Below, piece by piece: positions 53,132 through 61,411 of a DNA stretch of 64,000 nt. The notes under the pieces are model-generated. The model had not been told where the DNA came from. It saw only the letters and a list, made by a program, of their open reading frames with translations, and did not search any database. Source of the DNA: JAMCRM01 sp035561075 (GTDB taxonomy: Bacteria; Acidobacteriota; Terriglobia; Bryobacterales; Bryobacteraceae). The first letter of the stretch is position 1. Each line of letters starts with the position of its first letter. Both the position numbers and the translations under genes were made by a program. The stretch covers positions 1 to 64,000 of the forward strand of contig DATMYF010000055.1 of the NCBI GenBank assembly GCA_035561075.1. The letters are read 5' to 3'.

Positions 53132-54106
53132 CTAGCCCGCCCGGAGTTCGCCGGCGGTTTCCCGGATGCCCTCCGGGACGGCGATGAACCGGAACGTGTC
53201 GCCGTGGCTCAGGTAGCGCACCCGGTCGGACAGTCCGGCTTGCTCGACTGCGCGGCGGAAATCGCCCAGCGGGGACTGGAAGACATCGTAGTCGTTGTAG
53301 TGAATCGGGATCGCCAGCTTGGGCGCTACGATGCGCAGCGCGCGCACGCCCTGTTCGGCGTCCATGGTCAGCATGAGCCCCAGCACACGCGTGCCGCCCA
53401 GGTGCAGCAGCGCCAGGTGAATGTCGGGATAGCGGCGCGGGATGTCGTGCAGGTCTTTGTGCACCAGGGTGTCGCCGGCTATATAGAGCCGGAAATCCGG
53501 GGCGGATTCGGAGCGGCTGAACTCAAGCATGCTGCCCATCACCGACGGCAACAGGGCCGCCACTGCGAGCGGCCCGTGCGTGCCGGGCATGGCGGTGACG
53601 CGGACGCGCGAATCGCCTTTGCGGACGTCGATCGACTCCCAGGTATCAAGCGGGCACGTGGCGCGGAAGCCTCGGCGCCGCAGGTCGGCCGCCGCACTGG
53701 GGGGAGTGATGATCGGGATGGTGCGGTCCAGGCGGCGCTCCACCAGCTTGTCGAAATGATCTTCGTGCAGGTGCGAGAGCAGCACGAAATCGATCTCGGG
53801 CAGCCGCGCGAAACCCATGGAGGGTTCCGTCAAGCGCGTGGAGTGCAGCCCGAAGCCAAGGTGCACTTTGTCGCCGCGGTGCAGGAAGTTGGGGTCCGTG
53901 AGAATGGTAAACCCGCCGTAGCGGATGAGGGTAGTGGCGGTTCCGATGAATTCGACCGAGCCCTCACCGCGCGCCGCCTCACCCCGCATGTCCGGAAGCA
54001 GCAGTTCCGCCAGGCGGGCCCCCTGGGGGCGGGACCGGCGTGCCCAGACCAACCCGGCCGCAGTCGCGCCCGCCGCCGATAGCGCGATCCATTTTGATGC
54101 CTTCAT
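53132..54106 (-). CDS. Membrane-anchored UlaG/RomA-like metallo-hydrolase
   Basis: A 324-residue protein with an N-terminal hydrophobic anchor (WIALSAAGATAAGLVWA) and an MBL fold of the UlaG/NAPE-PLD type. FIGTATTLIRYGGFTILTDPNFL opens the domain, LLSHLHEDHFDKL gives HxHxDH, AMPGTHGPLA and YIAGDTL give the further ligands, and AIPIHYNDYDVF is the last strand. Relatives hydrolyse phospholipids or cyclic sugar phosphates. The ATG at 54106 is chosen as the start of the anchor. Confidence 0.85.
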   Translation of the reverse strand: MKASKWIALSAAGATAAGLVWARRSRPQGARLAELLLPDMRGEAARGEGSVEFIGTATTLIRYGGFTILTDPNFLHRGDKVHLGFGLHSTRLTEPSMGFARLPEIDFVLLSHLHEDHFDKLVERRLDRTIPIITPPSAAADLRRRGFRATCPLDTWESIDVRKGDSRVRVTAMPGTHGPLAVAALLPSVMGSMLEFSRSESAPDFRLYIAGDTLVHKDLHDIPRRYPDIHLALLHLGGTRVLGLMLTMDAEQGVRALRIVAPKLAIPIHYNDYDVFQSPLGDFRRAVEQAGLSDRVRYLSHGDTFRFIAVPEGIRETAGELRAG

Positions 54107-54246
54107 GCCGACGAGTCTAGCGCTCGCTCCCGCGGGGAAGTGTAGCTTTCGGCCCACATGTGCTGAGCGGCTGGTGAGAACCGCACAGAGCGTGTTTGGC
54201 CGCCCGGCGTCCGGACTGTTACGTTGAGTTGTCTGGGTCCGGCGCT

Positions 54247-55260
54247 ATGAAACTGAAACCCATTCACGAGCAGGTAGCGGTGGTCTTCGGCGCCTCGAGC
54301 GGGATTGGCCGCCAGACCGCTATCGACTTCGCCCGGCGGGGTGCCCGCGTGGTGGTGGCGGCGCGCAGTCGCGAGGGCCTCGATTCGTTGGTCAAAACTA
54401 TTCATGACTCCGGCGGGAAGGCGATCGCGAAACAGGCCGACGCGGCGGATTTCGAGCAGGTGCGCGCCGTGGCGGAAGAGGCGGTGCGGGAGTTCGGCCA
54501 TCTCGATACCTGGGTGCACGCGGCCGCGATAAGCTTGTATGCCAGGTTCGAGGATACCGACCCGGAGGAGTTCCGCCGCGTCATCGAGGTGAACCTCGTC
54601 GGACAGGCCTATGGAGCGCGTGCGGCGCTGCCGCACCTGCGTCGTGAAGGCCGCGGCGCCCTCATCCACATCACCTCGGTCGAATCCGTCCTGGCGATGC
54701 CGCTGCAAAGCGCGTACGCCGCCTCGAAACACGGGGCTAAAGGTATGCTGGACGCGTTGCGGCGCGAATTGGAGGCCGAGGGCGTCCCCATCTCCGTGAC
54801 GAATGTAATGCCCGCGGGAATCAACACCCCGCTGTTCAACCACGCCCGGACCAAACTGGGGGTAAAGCCTACGCCAATGCCGCCGATCTATGAGGCTTCC
54901 ACGGTCTCGGACGTGATCCTGTACGCAGCGGAGCATCCTGTAGCGGAAATTTATGCCGGGGGTGCGGCGAAGGCGTTCGCCACTTTGCAGTCGGCGGTGC
55001 CAAGGCTGGTTGACAGGGTGGTCGCCCGGACCGCGATTCCGGGCCAGGAGACGGACGAAGCCAAGCCCTTGGGCGCGCCGGACAATCTGTACCAACCCGT
55101 CGGCGACCACCGTGTTTCTGGAGATTTCAGCGCCCAGGCACGGCAGGTGAGCGTCTACAATTGGCTGGAAACCCATCCTCTCGGCGGGGTCATCCTGGCC
55201 GGCACGGCCATCGGGGTGGTCGGGGGAGCGGTGGGCTGGCTGGCCACCCGAAAGACGTAG
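54247..55260 (+). CDS. Short-chain dehydrogenase/reductase with C-terminal membrane helix
   Basis: A 337-residue SDR. The cofactor site is VVFGASSGIGRQTAIDFA, with Arg after the second strand (VVVAARSREGL) favouring NADP(H). The catalytic Ser lies in ITSVESVLAM, and YAASKHG carries Tyr and Lys. The N of VIEVNLVG is present. Beyond the normal SDR length (about 250) is an 80-residue tail ending in a membrane helix (GGVILAGTAIGVVGGAVGW), which would tether the enzyme to the inner membrane. Related tail-anchored SDRs act on lipids or steroids. The ATG at 54247 is used. Confidence 0.88.
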   Translation: MKLKPIHEQVAVVFGASSGIGRQTAIDFARRGARVVVAARSREGLDSLVKTIHDSGGKAIAKQADAADFEQVRAVAEEAVREFGHLDTWVHAAAISLYARFEDTDPEEFRRVIEVNLVGQAYGARAALPHLRREGRGALIHITSVESVLAMPLQSAYAASKHGAKGMLDALRRELEAEGVPISVTNVMPAGINTPLFNHARTKLGVKPTPMPPIYEASTVSDVILYAAEHPVAEIYAGGAAKAFATLQSAVPRLVDRVVARTAIPGQETDEAKPLGAPDNLYQPVGDHRVSGDFSAQARQVSVYNWLETHPLGGVILAGTAIGVVGGAVGWLATRKT

Positions 55261-55308
55261 GATGAACCACGCCCGGCGCGGTCCGGGCCCACATCTGGAA
55301 GGAGAGAT

Positions 55309-55860
55309 ATGTTTGTTTTACGGAACGCGATTCCCGTGCTGGCATTGACCCTGCTGTTGCCGGGAGGGATTGCCCAGCAGCCCGGGCGAGCCCCCGATGT
55401 GCCGTACGTCCCCACCCCGCAAGAGGTGGTCGACGCCATGCTCAAGCTCGGAAACGTAACCAAGAACGATATGCTGTACGACTTGGGCAGCGGGGACGGC
55501 CGCATTGCCATCTCCGCAGGGAAGTTGGGTGCCCACGCAGTGGGGGTTGATATCAACCCGGAGCGCATCGCCGAAGCCAATAAGAACGCCAAGGCGGCGG
55601 GGGTTACCAACCGGGTGCGGTTCATCGAGGGTGATTTGTTCCAGGTGCCCATCAAGGACGCAACCGTGGTGACGCTGTACCTGCTGCCCTCCATCAACTT
55701 GAAGCTCAAGCCCAAGCTGTTGGCGGAACTCAAGCCCGGCACCCGCGTGGTCTCCCACAGTTTCGACATGGGGGACTGGAAGCCTGAGAAGACCGAGGAA
55801 GTGAACGGGCGCTACATCTACTACTGGACGATTCCGCAGCACTCGTCCAGCAGCCGGTAA
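55309..55860 (+). CDS. Exported class I SAM-dependent methyltransferase
   Basis: A 183-residue protein with a clear signal peptide (MFVLRNAIPVLALTLLLPGGIAQ) and a Rossmann methyltransferase core: YDLGSGDGRIAISAG (SAM-binding motif I), VGVDINPERI, FIEGDLFQV, VVTLYLLPSINLKLKPKLL. The family (secreted or membrane-associated small methyltransferases) is known in bacteria, but how SAM would reach it outside the cytoplasm is unclear. It follows the SDR gene after 48 bases and may be co-transcribed with it. Confidence 0.85.
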   Translation: MFVLRNAIPVLALTLLLPGGIAQQPGRAPDVPYVPTPQEVVDAMLKLGNVTKNDMLYDLGSGDGRIAISAGKLGAHAVGVDINPERIAEANKNAKAAGVTNRVRFIEGDLFQVPIKDATVVTLYLLPSINLKLKPKLLAELKPGTRVVSHSFDMGDWKPEKTEEVNGRYIYYWTIPQHSSSSR

Positions 55861-55915
55861 CGGCGGCGCGCCGTCGCAAGGCGCTCCCGCGGCATCGGCT
55901 TTATACTAGAAGCCG

Positions 55916-56269
55916 ATGCTGCTCGAGATCGATCATCGCGAGACCGCCGGGGGGACTGTTGTGGTCACGCTTTCCGGCAAGCTGATGCTGGGCCCGGAGA
56001 GCCAGCAGGTGGAGACCCTGGTGAGCGAACTCTTGGAGCACGGGCGGCGCGACTTCATAATCGACCTCGCGGGTATTACGCGCATCGACAGCACCGGAAT
56101 CGGCCGCCTAATCTTCTGCTTTAACAAAATTGCGGAAGCGGGCGGCAGGCTCCTGATGGCAGGGGCGCAGGGCTATCTGCGGGAGAGCTTTCGGGTGTCG
56201 CGCCTCGATACTGTATTCCGCTTCTATCCGGATGTGGAGACCGCCGCGGGAAAACTCCAGGCCGGGTAG
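55916..56269 (+). CDS. STAS-domain anti-sigma factor antagonist
   Basis: A 117-residue single STAS domain: TVVVTLSGKLMLGPESQQVETLVSELLEHGRRDFIIDLAGITRIDSTGIGRLIFCFNKIAEAGGRL in sequence order, with the phosphorylatable Ser in RIDSTGIG (about residue 61). Such proteins bind anti-sigma kinases of the RsbW/SpoIIAB type. No partner kinase or phosphatase is adjacent in this window, so it probably acts with a distant switch. The ATG at 55916 is used. Confidence 0.9.
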   Translation: MLLEIDHRETAGGTVVVTLSGKLMLGPESQQVETLVSELLEHGRRDFIIDLAGITRIDSTGIGRLIFCFNKIAEAGGRLLMAGAQGYLRESFRVSRLDTVFRFYPDVETAAGKLQAG

Positions 56270-56296
56270 CCTGGTTGCGCGGCGGTCTCCGGTTGA

Positions 56297-57595
56297 TCAG
56301 GCAATCGCTGCCGGGTAAGCCTTCCGGATCGCTGCCACGATGTCGTCGGTATCGGCCTTGGTGTATTTCGGGTCGATTGGCGGACCGGCGAAACGGCTCA
56401 CAATATCGATACTGCGCGGGCAAATCTCCGCGCCGTAACGGATGGACGGCCCCCTCCCCGTCGTGAAGGTGGGCCAGTTGGGGCGCGGCGAAACTTTCTT
56501 CGCGATGAAAGGTACAGTCGGCAGCATGGCCGCGCTGCCCGGGCGCGTCACAGGTACCCCTTCGGCCTTCATGGCGGCGATGAAGCGGTTGGTCCGCTCG
56601 GAGTTATCGAAACGGATGAAGATGATGGAGTCGAGATCGCCCGCGGGATCCGGCCGTTTTCGGAAACGGATCCCGGGCAGGTCGTTAATGCCCGCGTAGA
56701 CCCGGCGGGAGTTGGCCCGCACGTCCCCGATAATGCGATCGAGCTTGCGGAGTTGCGCCAGCGCCACCGCGGCGGTGAGTTCGTTGATCCGCAGGTTGGT
56801 GCCGGGAAAGGGTTCGAGCGTGGTCTTCCCCAGGACGCTCTCGTGCCACGGGCGCACGCCGCCCACGTCGTGATACCGCACAGCCCTCTCATATAGCGCG
56901 GGGTCGTTGGTGGCGAGGATGCCGCCTTCGCCGGCGGCGATGGGCTTGGTGATCTGGAGGCTGAACATCCCCATGTCGCCGATGGTGCCCACCGGACGGC
57001 CCTTGTAGCTGGCTCCCATGCTCTGGGCGGCATCTTCCAGGACCTTGATTCCGCGTTTGCGGGCGATGGCCATGATGGGGTCCATATCGCAGGGATTACC
57101 ACGCAGGTGGACCGCCATGATGAGCTTGGTCTGGGGTGTGATACGGCTCTCAACGTCGGCCGGATCGAGGTGGAAGGATTCGTCCACCTCGGCGAACACC
57201 GGGAGTGCGCCGGCCAGAACGATGGTGTTGTAGCAGGAAACAAAGGTCCAGGCGGGGAGAATGACCTCGTCGCCGGGGCCGATCTGAAGCGCTGCCATGG
57301 CCGCATCGAGGGCACCCGTGCCGGTAGCCACCGCCAGGGCGAAGCGCGCCTTCATGCGGGCGGCGAACTCCTTCTCGAAGGTGGACGCCTTGGCGGGCGG
57401 CTCGGCGCCGTGCCCGTAATAGCGGAACGGGTTGCGCGTTTCGAGCACCTGCGCGATCTGTTCGCGCTCGCGTTCATCGTAGTATTGGGTTCCCCAGTGG
57501 GTGGCCACCAGGGGCTTCGAGCGCACGGGTTTGCCGCCCTCTGCGGCCAGCGCGGCGGATGCCGTGCCCGCCATGAAATTCCTGCGATTCACCAC
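56297..57595 (-). CDS. Tat-exported DegT/DnrJ/EryC1/StrS-type aminotransferase homologue
   Basis: A 432-residue protein of the PLP-dependent sugar aminotransferase family: ATGTGALDAAMAAL, DEVILPAWTFVSCYNTI, LEDAAQSMGASYKGRPVGTIGDMGMFSLQITK with the Lys that binds PLP, and GGVRPWHESV. The N-terminus (NRRNFMAGTASAALAA) is Tat-like, so the folded PLP enzyme may be exported. Family members normally act in the cytoplasm on nucleotide sugars. GTG at 57595 has AAGGAG upstream. No sugar-nucleotide gene is adjacent. Confidence 0.85.
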   Translation of the reverse strand: MVNRRNFMAGTASAALAAEGGKPVRSKPLVATHWGTQYYDEREREQIAQVLETRNPFRYYGHGAEPPAKASTFEKEFAARMKARFALAVATGTGALDAAMAALQIGPGDEVILPAWTFVSCYNTIVLAGALPVFAEVDESFHLDPADVESRITPQTKLIMAVHLRGNPCDMDPIMAIARKRGIKVLEDAAQSMGASYKGRPVGTIGDMGMFSLQITKPIAAGEGGILATNDPALYERAVRYHDVGGVRPWHESVLGKTTLEPFPGTNLRINELTAAVALAQLRKLDRIIGDVRANSRRVYAGINDLPGIRFRKRPDPAGDLDSIIFIRFDNSERTNRFIAAMKAEGVPVTRPGSAAMLPTVPFIAKKVSPRPNWPTFTTGRGPSIRYGAEICPRSIDIVSRFAGPPIDPKYTKADTDDIVAAIRKAYPAAIA

Positions 57596-57700
57596 GCGGT
57601 TCTCCTTATCCGTTCAGGATACGACGTCCCGCTGCGCGCGTGCGATCGGGCACGGACGCAGCGCCGGGGCCAACATACAATGGGGCCTGGCGGAGGGCAA

Positions 57701-57889
57701 GTGTCTCTCATCACGATCGTTCTGGTGCTGGTCGTCGTCGGGGTGTTGCTATGGTTGATCAACACCTATGTGCCGATGGCATCGGCCATTAAGACCATTC
57801 TCAATCTGGTAGTCGTAATCGCGGTAATCCTCTGGCTATTGCAGGTGTTCGGGGTGATCTCGGGAGGCCCGAGGATACCTCTGCGGTAG
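57701..57889 (+). CDS. Thivi_2564-like small membrane protein
   Basis: A 62-residue protein with two hydrophobic helices joined by a short polar turn (SLITIVLVLVVVGVLLWLIN, TYVPMASAIKTI, LNLVVVIAVILWLLQVFG). The pattern matches the small Thivi_2564-type membrane protein family; the function is unknown. The GTG at 57701 follows GGAGG at four bases. It lies alone in the gap after the divergent aminotransferase gene. Confidence 0.8.
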   Translation: MSLITIVLVLVVVGVLLWLINTYVPMASAIKTILNLVVVIAVILWLLQVFGVISGGPRIPLR

Positions 57890-58355
57890 GCGGGCGGTCA
57901 CGAATTGTCACCCTCTCCCGGGGGGCGAGCGGGATGGAGCGCAGCCGCGCATTGAGCGCTTCCGGCTGTGGCGCCTATGCTGCGGGCGCTGAAGCGGTCG
58001 CAGACGAAAAGACTTTATTTTGGATCTGAAATCAGCCACATAGCCGCCGCTATGCATAGGCAGGCCGGGAGCCGGCGGTACTTTCAAGTCAGAGGGGCCG
58101 GGCAGCCGGAACCCTTATCAACAACATGCCGACAGAGCCGATCATCATCATTCTTGACGGTTGGTGGGTTTAGCTCCAAACTGTACTGAATAGTACATTC
58201 GGCGCCGTCCACAGGCGCGTATTGAGTTATTGAATTAAATTCAGTGCCCAAAATAGGGCAAAAACTGGTTATGCTTCTTTGGGGATATCCTGCTCAGGAT
58301 ATTCCCAAAGAACTCCAGGCCAGAACGAGAAAATCCCACATACGGCTGGCATGGC
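57890..58355 (+). promoter_or_regulatory. 466-base intergenic region with several dyads upstream of the CHAT gene
   Basis: No coding frame is convincing. The second half is AT-richer than its surroundings and holds four dyads: GTACT/AGTAC at 58183-58196, TGAATT/AATTCA at 58231-58243, GCCC/GGGC at 58246-58259, and the long palindrome 58277-58310. It is probably the promoter and control region of the CHAT operon. An unannotated short RNA cannot be excluded. Confidence 0.5.
58277..58310. repeat. 34-base near-perfect palindrome upstream of the CHAT gene
   Basis: Two 16-base arms (58277-58292 and 58295-58310) are complementary at 15 positions, the remaining pair being G-T, with two central bases. 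No T-run follows, so it is not an intrinsic terminator. It could be a binding site for a dimeric protein or a strong hairpin in the mRNA leader 46 bases before the TTG start. Confidence 0.7.
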
Positions 58356-60755
58356 TTGAAAAAGACCAGTCTGTTGGTGTGTCTGTTTCTGCTATTTCCG
58401 GTCGCCGGCAGCGTAAGAGAACCTGAACGGCGATCCGGGGCGATGCCCCGGCCCCTTTATTCCGGGCAGTCCAGTGCCTGGAATTCCCTACAATTTCGCC
58501 TGCGACGTTCAACCGATATTTTTCGTTCCGGGCGCTACATCGAAGCATCCGTTCAATTCCAGGAAGATTACGAGGCAGCTAAATCCGCGGGGGAAAATCG
58601 CATCGCCGCGCGATTTTTAGGAAATCTGGGCGCGTGTCGGCTGGCCTTACGGGAGTACGGGCAGGCGCTCGAAGCGTTTGACGCGGCGCGGCGGCTGGCC
58701 GAGGCGGCAGGCGACACGAGTACCGCGGGCGCCATGGACGCCAACGCATCTTCGGTCTATGAGCAGACGGGAGATCTGGACACGGCGGTGGAATACGCGC
58801 GGCGGGGAGTGTCGCGGCTTTCGGGGCGTGATCGCGCCAGGCATCTTCCCAAGGTCCTGATCCAACTGGCGTCATTGCGCGCGCGACAGGGACGTATGGA
58901 CGAGGCTGCCGCGCTGTTTGCCCAAGGGATCGACGGCGCGGACCGGGCGGGCGACCTCGAAACCTGGGCGCTCGGCCAGGACCGGTTGGGTGAAGAGCAC
59001 CTGAAACGCCACGACCTCGCGGCCGCCGAGGGTCCCCTGCTGGAGGCCTTCCGGGCGCGCAAGCTGCACAGGCTGGCAGCGATTGAAACGTCTTACCGGA
59101 ATCTGGGGCGGCTGCGTTTCGAGCAGGGGGACCTGCGCTCGGCCGAAACGCTGCTCGATCAGGCGGTGGAGCGGATGCGGGCGCCCAGGGGGCTGATGCC
59201 GGCCTGGGATATCTACCATACACGCGGGGGCGTGAGGATGGCGCGCGGAGAGCACCGCGGCGCCATTGAGGACCTGCGAATCGCGGTGCGGCTGGCGCGC
59301 GCATGGCGTGCCGGAGTGTCGCCCGCCGACGCCACGCGCCTGGCTGGCGAGCAGATGGTGGAGCGGGCGTATGCGGCGCTGGCGGGGGCGGCCGCCGGGC
59401 TATACTTCCAGACCGGGGATGCCGGGCTGCGCCGCGAGGCTTTCGAGGCGGTGGAGGAAAACCGTGCCCTGAGCCTGCGGGCTCTGGCGGCAGAAGCGCC
59501 GGGGCGCCGGGAGGCGTTGCCCCCTGGGTACTGGGAGTCGCTGGCGCAGCTCCAGAGGGCGGAAGCGGCACTGGTGCGGAAACCTCGGGATTCGGCGACG
59601 CTGGCCCGGGCGGAGACGCTGCTGGCGGCGCTGGTGGGGATGGAAAACCGTGCCGGGGGCAGTCTCCCGGCCACGGAAACCGGGTTGCTCGGGAAACTGC
59701 AGCACTCCCTCTCTGCCGGGAGCGCATGGTTCAGCTTCCAATTAGGCGAGCCCGAATCGTATGTGTGGGCGGTGGACCGCGGCGCTTGCGAGCTTTACCG
59801 GTTGCCGGGCCGCGCCGCGCTAGCCGCGTCGGTCAGGGAGTTTGCCGCCGCGGTGCGGGATGGGGCGCCCACTGCGAAGCCGCTCGGGGCGGAACTGTAC
59901 CGGATTCTTTTCGGAACGGCGGGCCGGCGCTTCACAGGCAAGCCCCGCTGGCTGCTGGCGCTTGATGAAGAGCTTTTCGAACTGCCAGTGGCGGCGCTGC
60001 GGCAAGGAAATCGCTACCTGGCCGAGTTGCACTCCATCCGGGCGGTGCCGGCGGCCGGGCTGGCGGCGCGGACGGGCCAGGCCGGCTGGAGCGCGCTGCT
60101 CGACGGCTCGTTCGTCGGCTTGGGCGACCCGGTCTACAACACGGCGGACGCGCGGGGGCCGGGGGGGAGCGTTGCGGGACTGGAGTTGCCGCGTCTGGTG
60201 GGCAGCGGGCGGGAGATCGAGCTGTGCGCCGCCGCGTGGAGCCGCCCCGGGGCCGTCCTGCTGAGCGGCCGGCAGGCGAACAAGGGCCATTTGCGGGAAG
60301 CGCTGCGGAGCCGCCCGGCGGTGGTGCATCTGGCCACGCACGTGGTGGAGTCGGCCCGGCGGTCTCGCCATGGTTTGATTGCCCTGACGCTTGAAAAGGG
60401 TAAGGGGGCGGACATTCTGGACCCGTTAGAGATCGCGGCGTGGGGCTCCGGGGCCGGGCTGGTGGTGCTGAGCGGATGCAGTTCGGGGGCCGGGCAGGCG
60501 CTGCCTGGCTCCGGGCTGATGGGATTGACGCGCGCGTGGCTGGCTTCCGGGGCGGCGGCGGTCGCGGCCACCCGCTGGTCCACCACGGACGGCGACGGCG
60601 CGCTGCTGAGGTCCTTTTACCGGCACCTGCGGAAGGCTCCCGGTGAGGGCCCCGCGGAGGCGCTCGGCCGGGCGCAGGTGGAGATGCTGGGGGCGGGAGG
60701 ATGGCGCGCGGAGCCGCGATATTGGGGGGCGTACTTTCTGGTGGCAAGCCAATGA
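58356..60755 (+). CDS. Exported TPR-CHAT domain protein
   Basis: A 799-residue protein with a signal peptide (KKTSLLVCLFLLFPVAGS), TPR-like helical repeats over about residues 50-330 (AARFLGNLGACRLALREYGQALEAFDAA, TAVEYARRG, RNLGRLRFEQGDLRSAETLLDQA) and a C-terminal CHAT caspase-like domain. The catalytic dyad is visible: H662 in VHLATHVVE and C708 in VLSGCSSGAG. CHAT proteases cleave partners after activation. This one would act in the periplasm. The TTG start at 58356 gives the signal peptide. Its stop overlaps the ECF sigma gene (ATGA), so they are coupled. Confidence 0.88.
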   Translation: MKKTSLLVCLFLLFPVAGSVREPERRSGAMPRPLYSGQSSAWNSLQFRLRRSTDIFRSGRYIEASVQFQEDYEAAKSAGENRIAARFLGNLGACRLALREYGQALEAFDAARRLAEAAGDTSTAGAMDANASSVYEQTGDLDTAVEYARRGVSRLSGRDRARHLPKVLIQLASLRARQGRMDEAAALFAQGIDGADRAGDLETWALGQDRLGEEHLKRHDLAAAEGPLLEAFRARKLHRLAAIETSYRNLGRLRFEQGDLRSAETLLDQAVERMRAPRGLMPAWDIYHTRGGVRMARGEHRGAIEDLRIAVRLARAWRAGVSPADATRLAGEQMVERAYAALAGAAAGLYFQTGDAGLRREAFEAVEENRALSLRALAAEAPGRREALPPGYWESLAQLQRAEAALVRKPRDSATLARAETLLAALVGMENRAGGSLPATETGLLGKLQHSLSAGSAWFSFQLGEPESYVWAVDRGACELYRLPGRAALAASVREFAAAVRDGAPTAKPLGAELYRILFGTAGRRFTGKPRWLLALDEELFELPVAALRQGNRYLAELHSIRAVPAAGLAARTGQAGWSALLDGSFVGLGDPVYNTADARGPGGSVAGLELPRLVGSGREIELCAAAWSRPGAVLLSGRQANKGHLREALRSRPAVVHLATHVVESARRSRHGLIALTLEKGKGADILDPLEIAAWGSGAGLVVLSGCSSGAGQALPGSGLMGLTRAWLASGAAAVAATRWSTTDGDGALLRSFYRHLRKAPGEGPAEALGRAQVEMLGAGGWRAEPRYWGAYFLVASQ

Positions 60756-61363
60756 GCGATACGCCGTCCGGCGCTCGTCCGGTACAGGAAAACCAGTGGG
60801 TGGAACTGGTGGAGAAGATCAAGCAGGACGAAGACGGCGCGATGGAGGAGCTGTACCGGGTTTTCTCGCGCGGTGTCCGCTTTTATCTGTGCAGGCAGCT
60901 TGGACCGCAGGATTTGGACGACAAGATGCACGAGGTCTTCCTCATCGTGGTCCAGGCGATCCGGCGAGGCGATCTACGCGACCCCGAGCGGCTGATGGGC
61001 TATGTCCGAACGGTCGTACGGCGGCAGGTGGCGGCGTACATCGAAGAGGTCACGGAGAAGCGGCGGCAATACACGGATCTCGACTATGGCTTGGCCGTTC
61101 GGGATGACTGCCAGACTCCGGAACAGGCGGCCATCCGGCAACAGCACCATGAGCTGGCATGGAGCGTACTGAACGGCATCGGGCGGCGCGACCGGGAGAT
61201 TCTGGTGCGCTTCTACCTTCAGGAGCAGACGGCCGGTGAGATCTGTCGGGACATGGCGTTGACGGAAACGCAGTTCCGGCTGTTGAAGTCGCGCGCCAAG
61301 GCGCGTTTCGGCGAGTTGGGCAAGCGGCGTCTGAATCTCCGGCGCCTGGTCCGTTTTTGGTGA
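60752..61363 (+). CDS. ECF RNA polymerase sigma factor coupled to the CHAT gene
   Basis: A 203-residue sigma factor. Region 2 (EKIKQDEDGAMEELYRVFSRGVRFYLCRQLGPQDLDDKMHEVFLIVVQAI in pattern) has an unusual DKMHEVF in place of the common DxxQEVF. Region 4 is RRDREILVRFYLQEQTAGEICRDMALTETQFRLLKSRAKARFGELG. The ATG at 60752 overlaps the CHAT stop. The following gene encodes a zinc-finger membrane anti-sigma. Similar sigma/zf-HC2/CHAT arrangements recur in Acidobacteriota, as far as I recall; their signal is unknown. Confidence 0.9.
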   Translation: MSDTPSGARPVQENQWVELVEKIKQDEDGAMEELYRVFSRGVRFYLCRQLGPQDLDDKMHEVFLIVVQAIRRGDLRDPERLMGYVRTVVRRQVAAYIEEVTEKRRQYTDLDYGLAVRDDCQTPEQAAIRQQHHELAWSVLNGIGRRDREILVRFYLQEQTAGEICRDMALTETQFRLLKSRAKARFGELGKRRLNLRRLVRFW

Positions 61364-61411
61364 GATTGCGGCCCCCCGGGAAGCACTCAGTATAATAAGC
61401 GAGGTTGCCCG

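Noticed and set aside
57968..58189. A 73-codon plus-strand frame in the gap before the CHAT gene
   Set aside because: No ribosome site, no homologous pattern, and it ends inside the dyad-rich control region.
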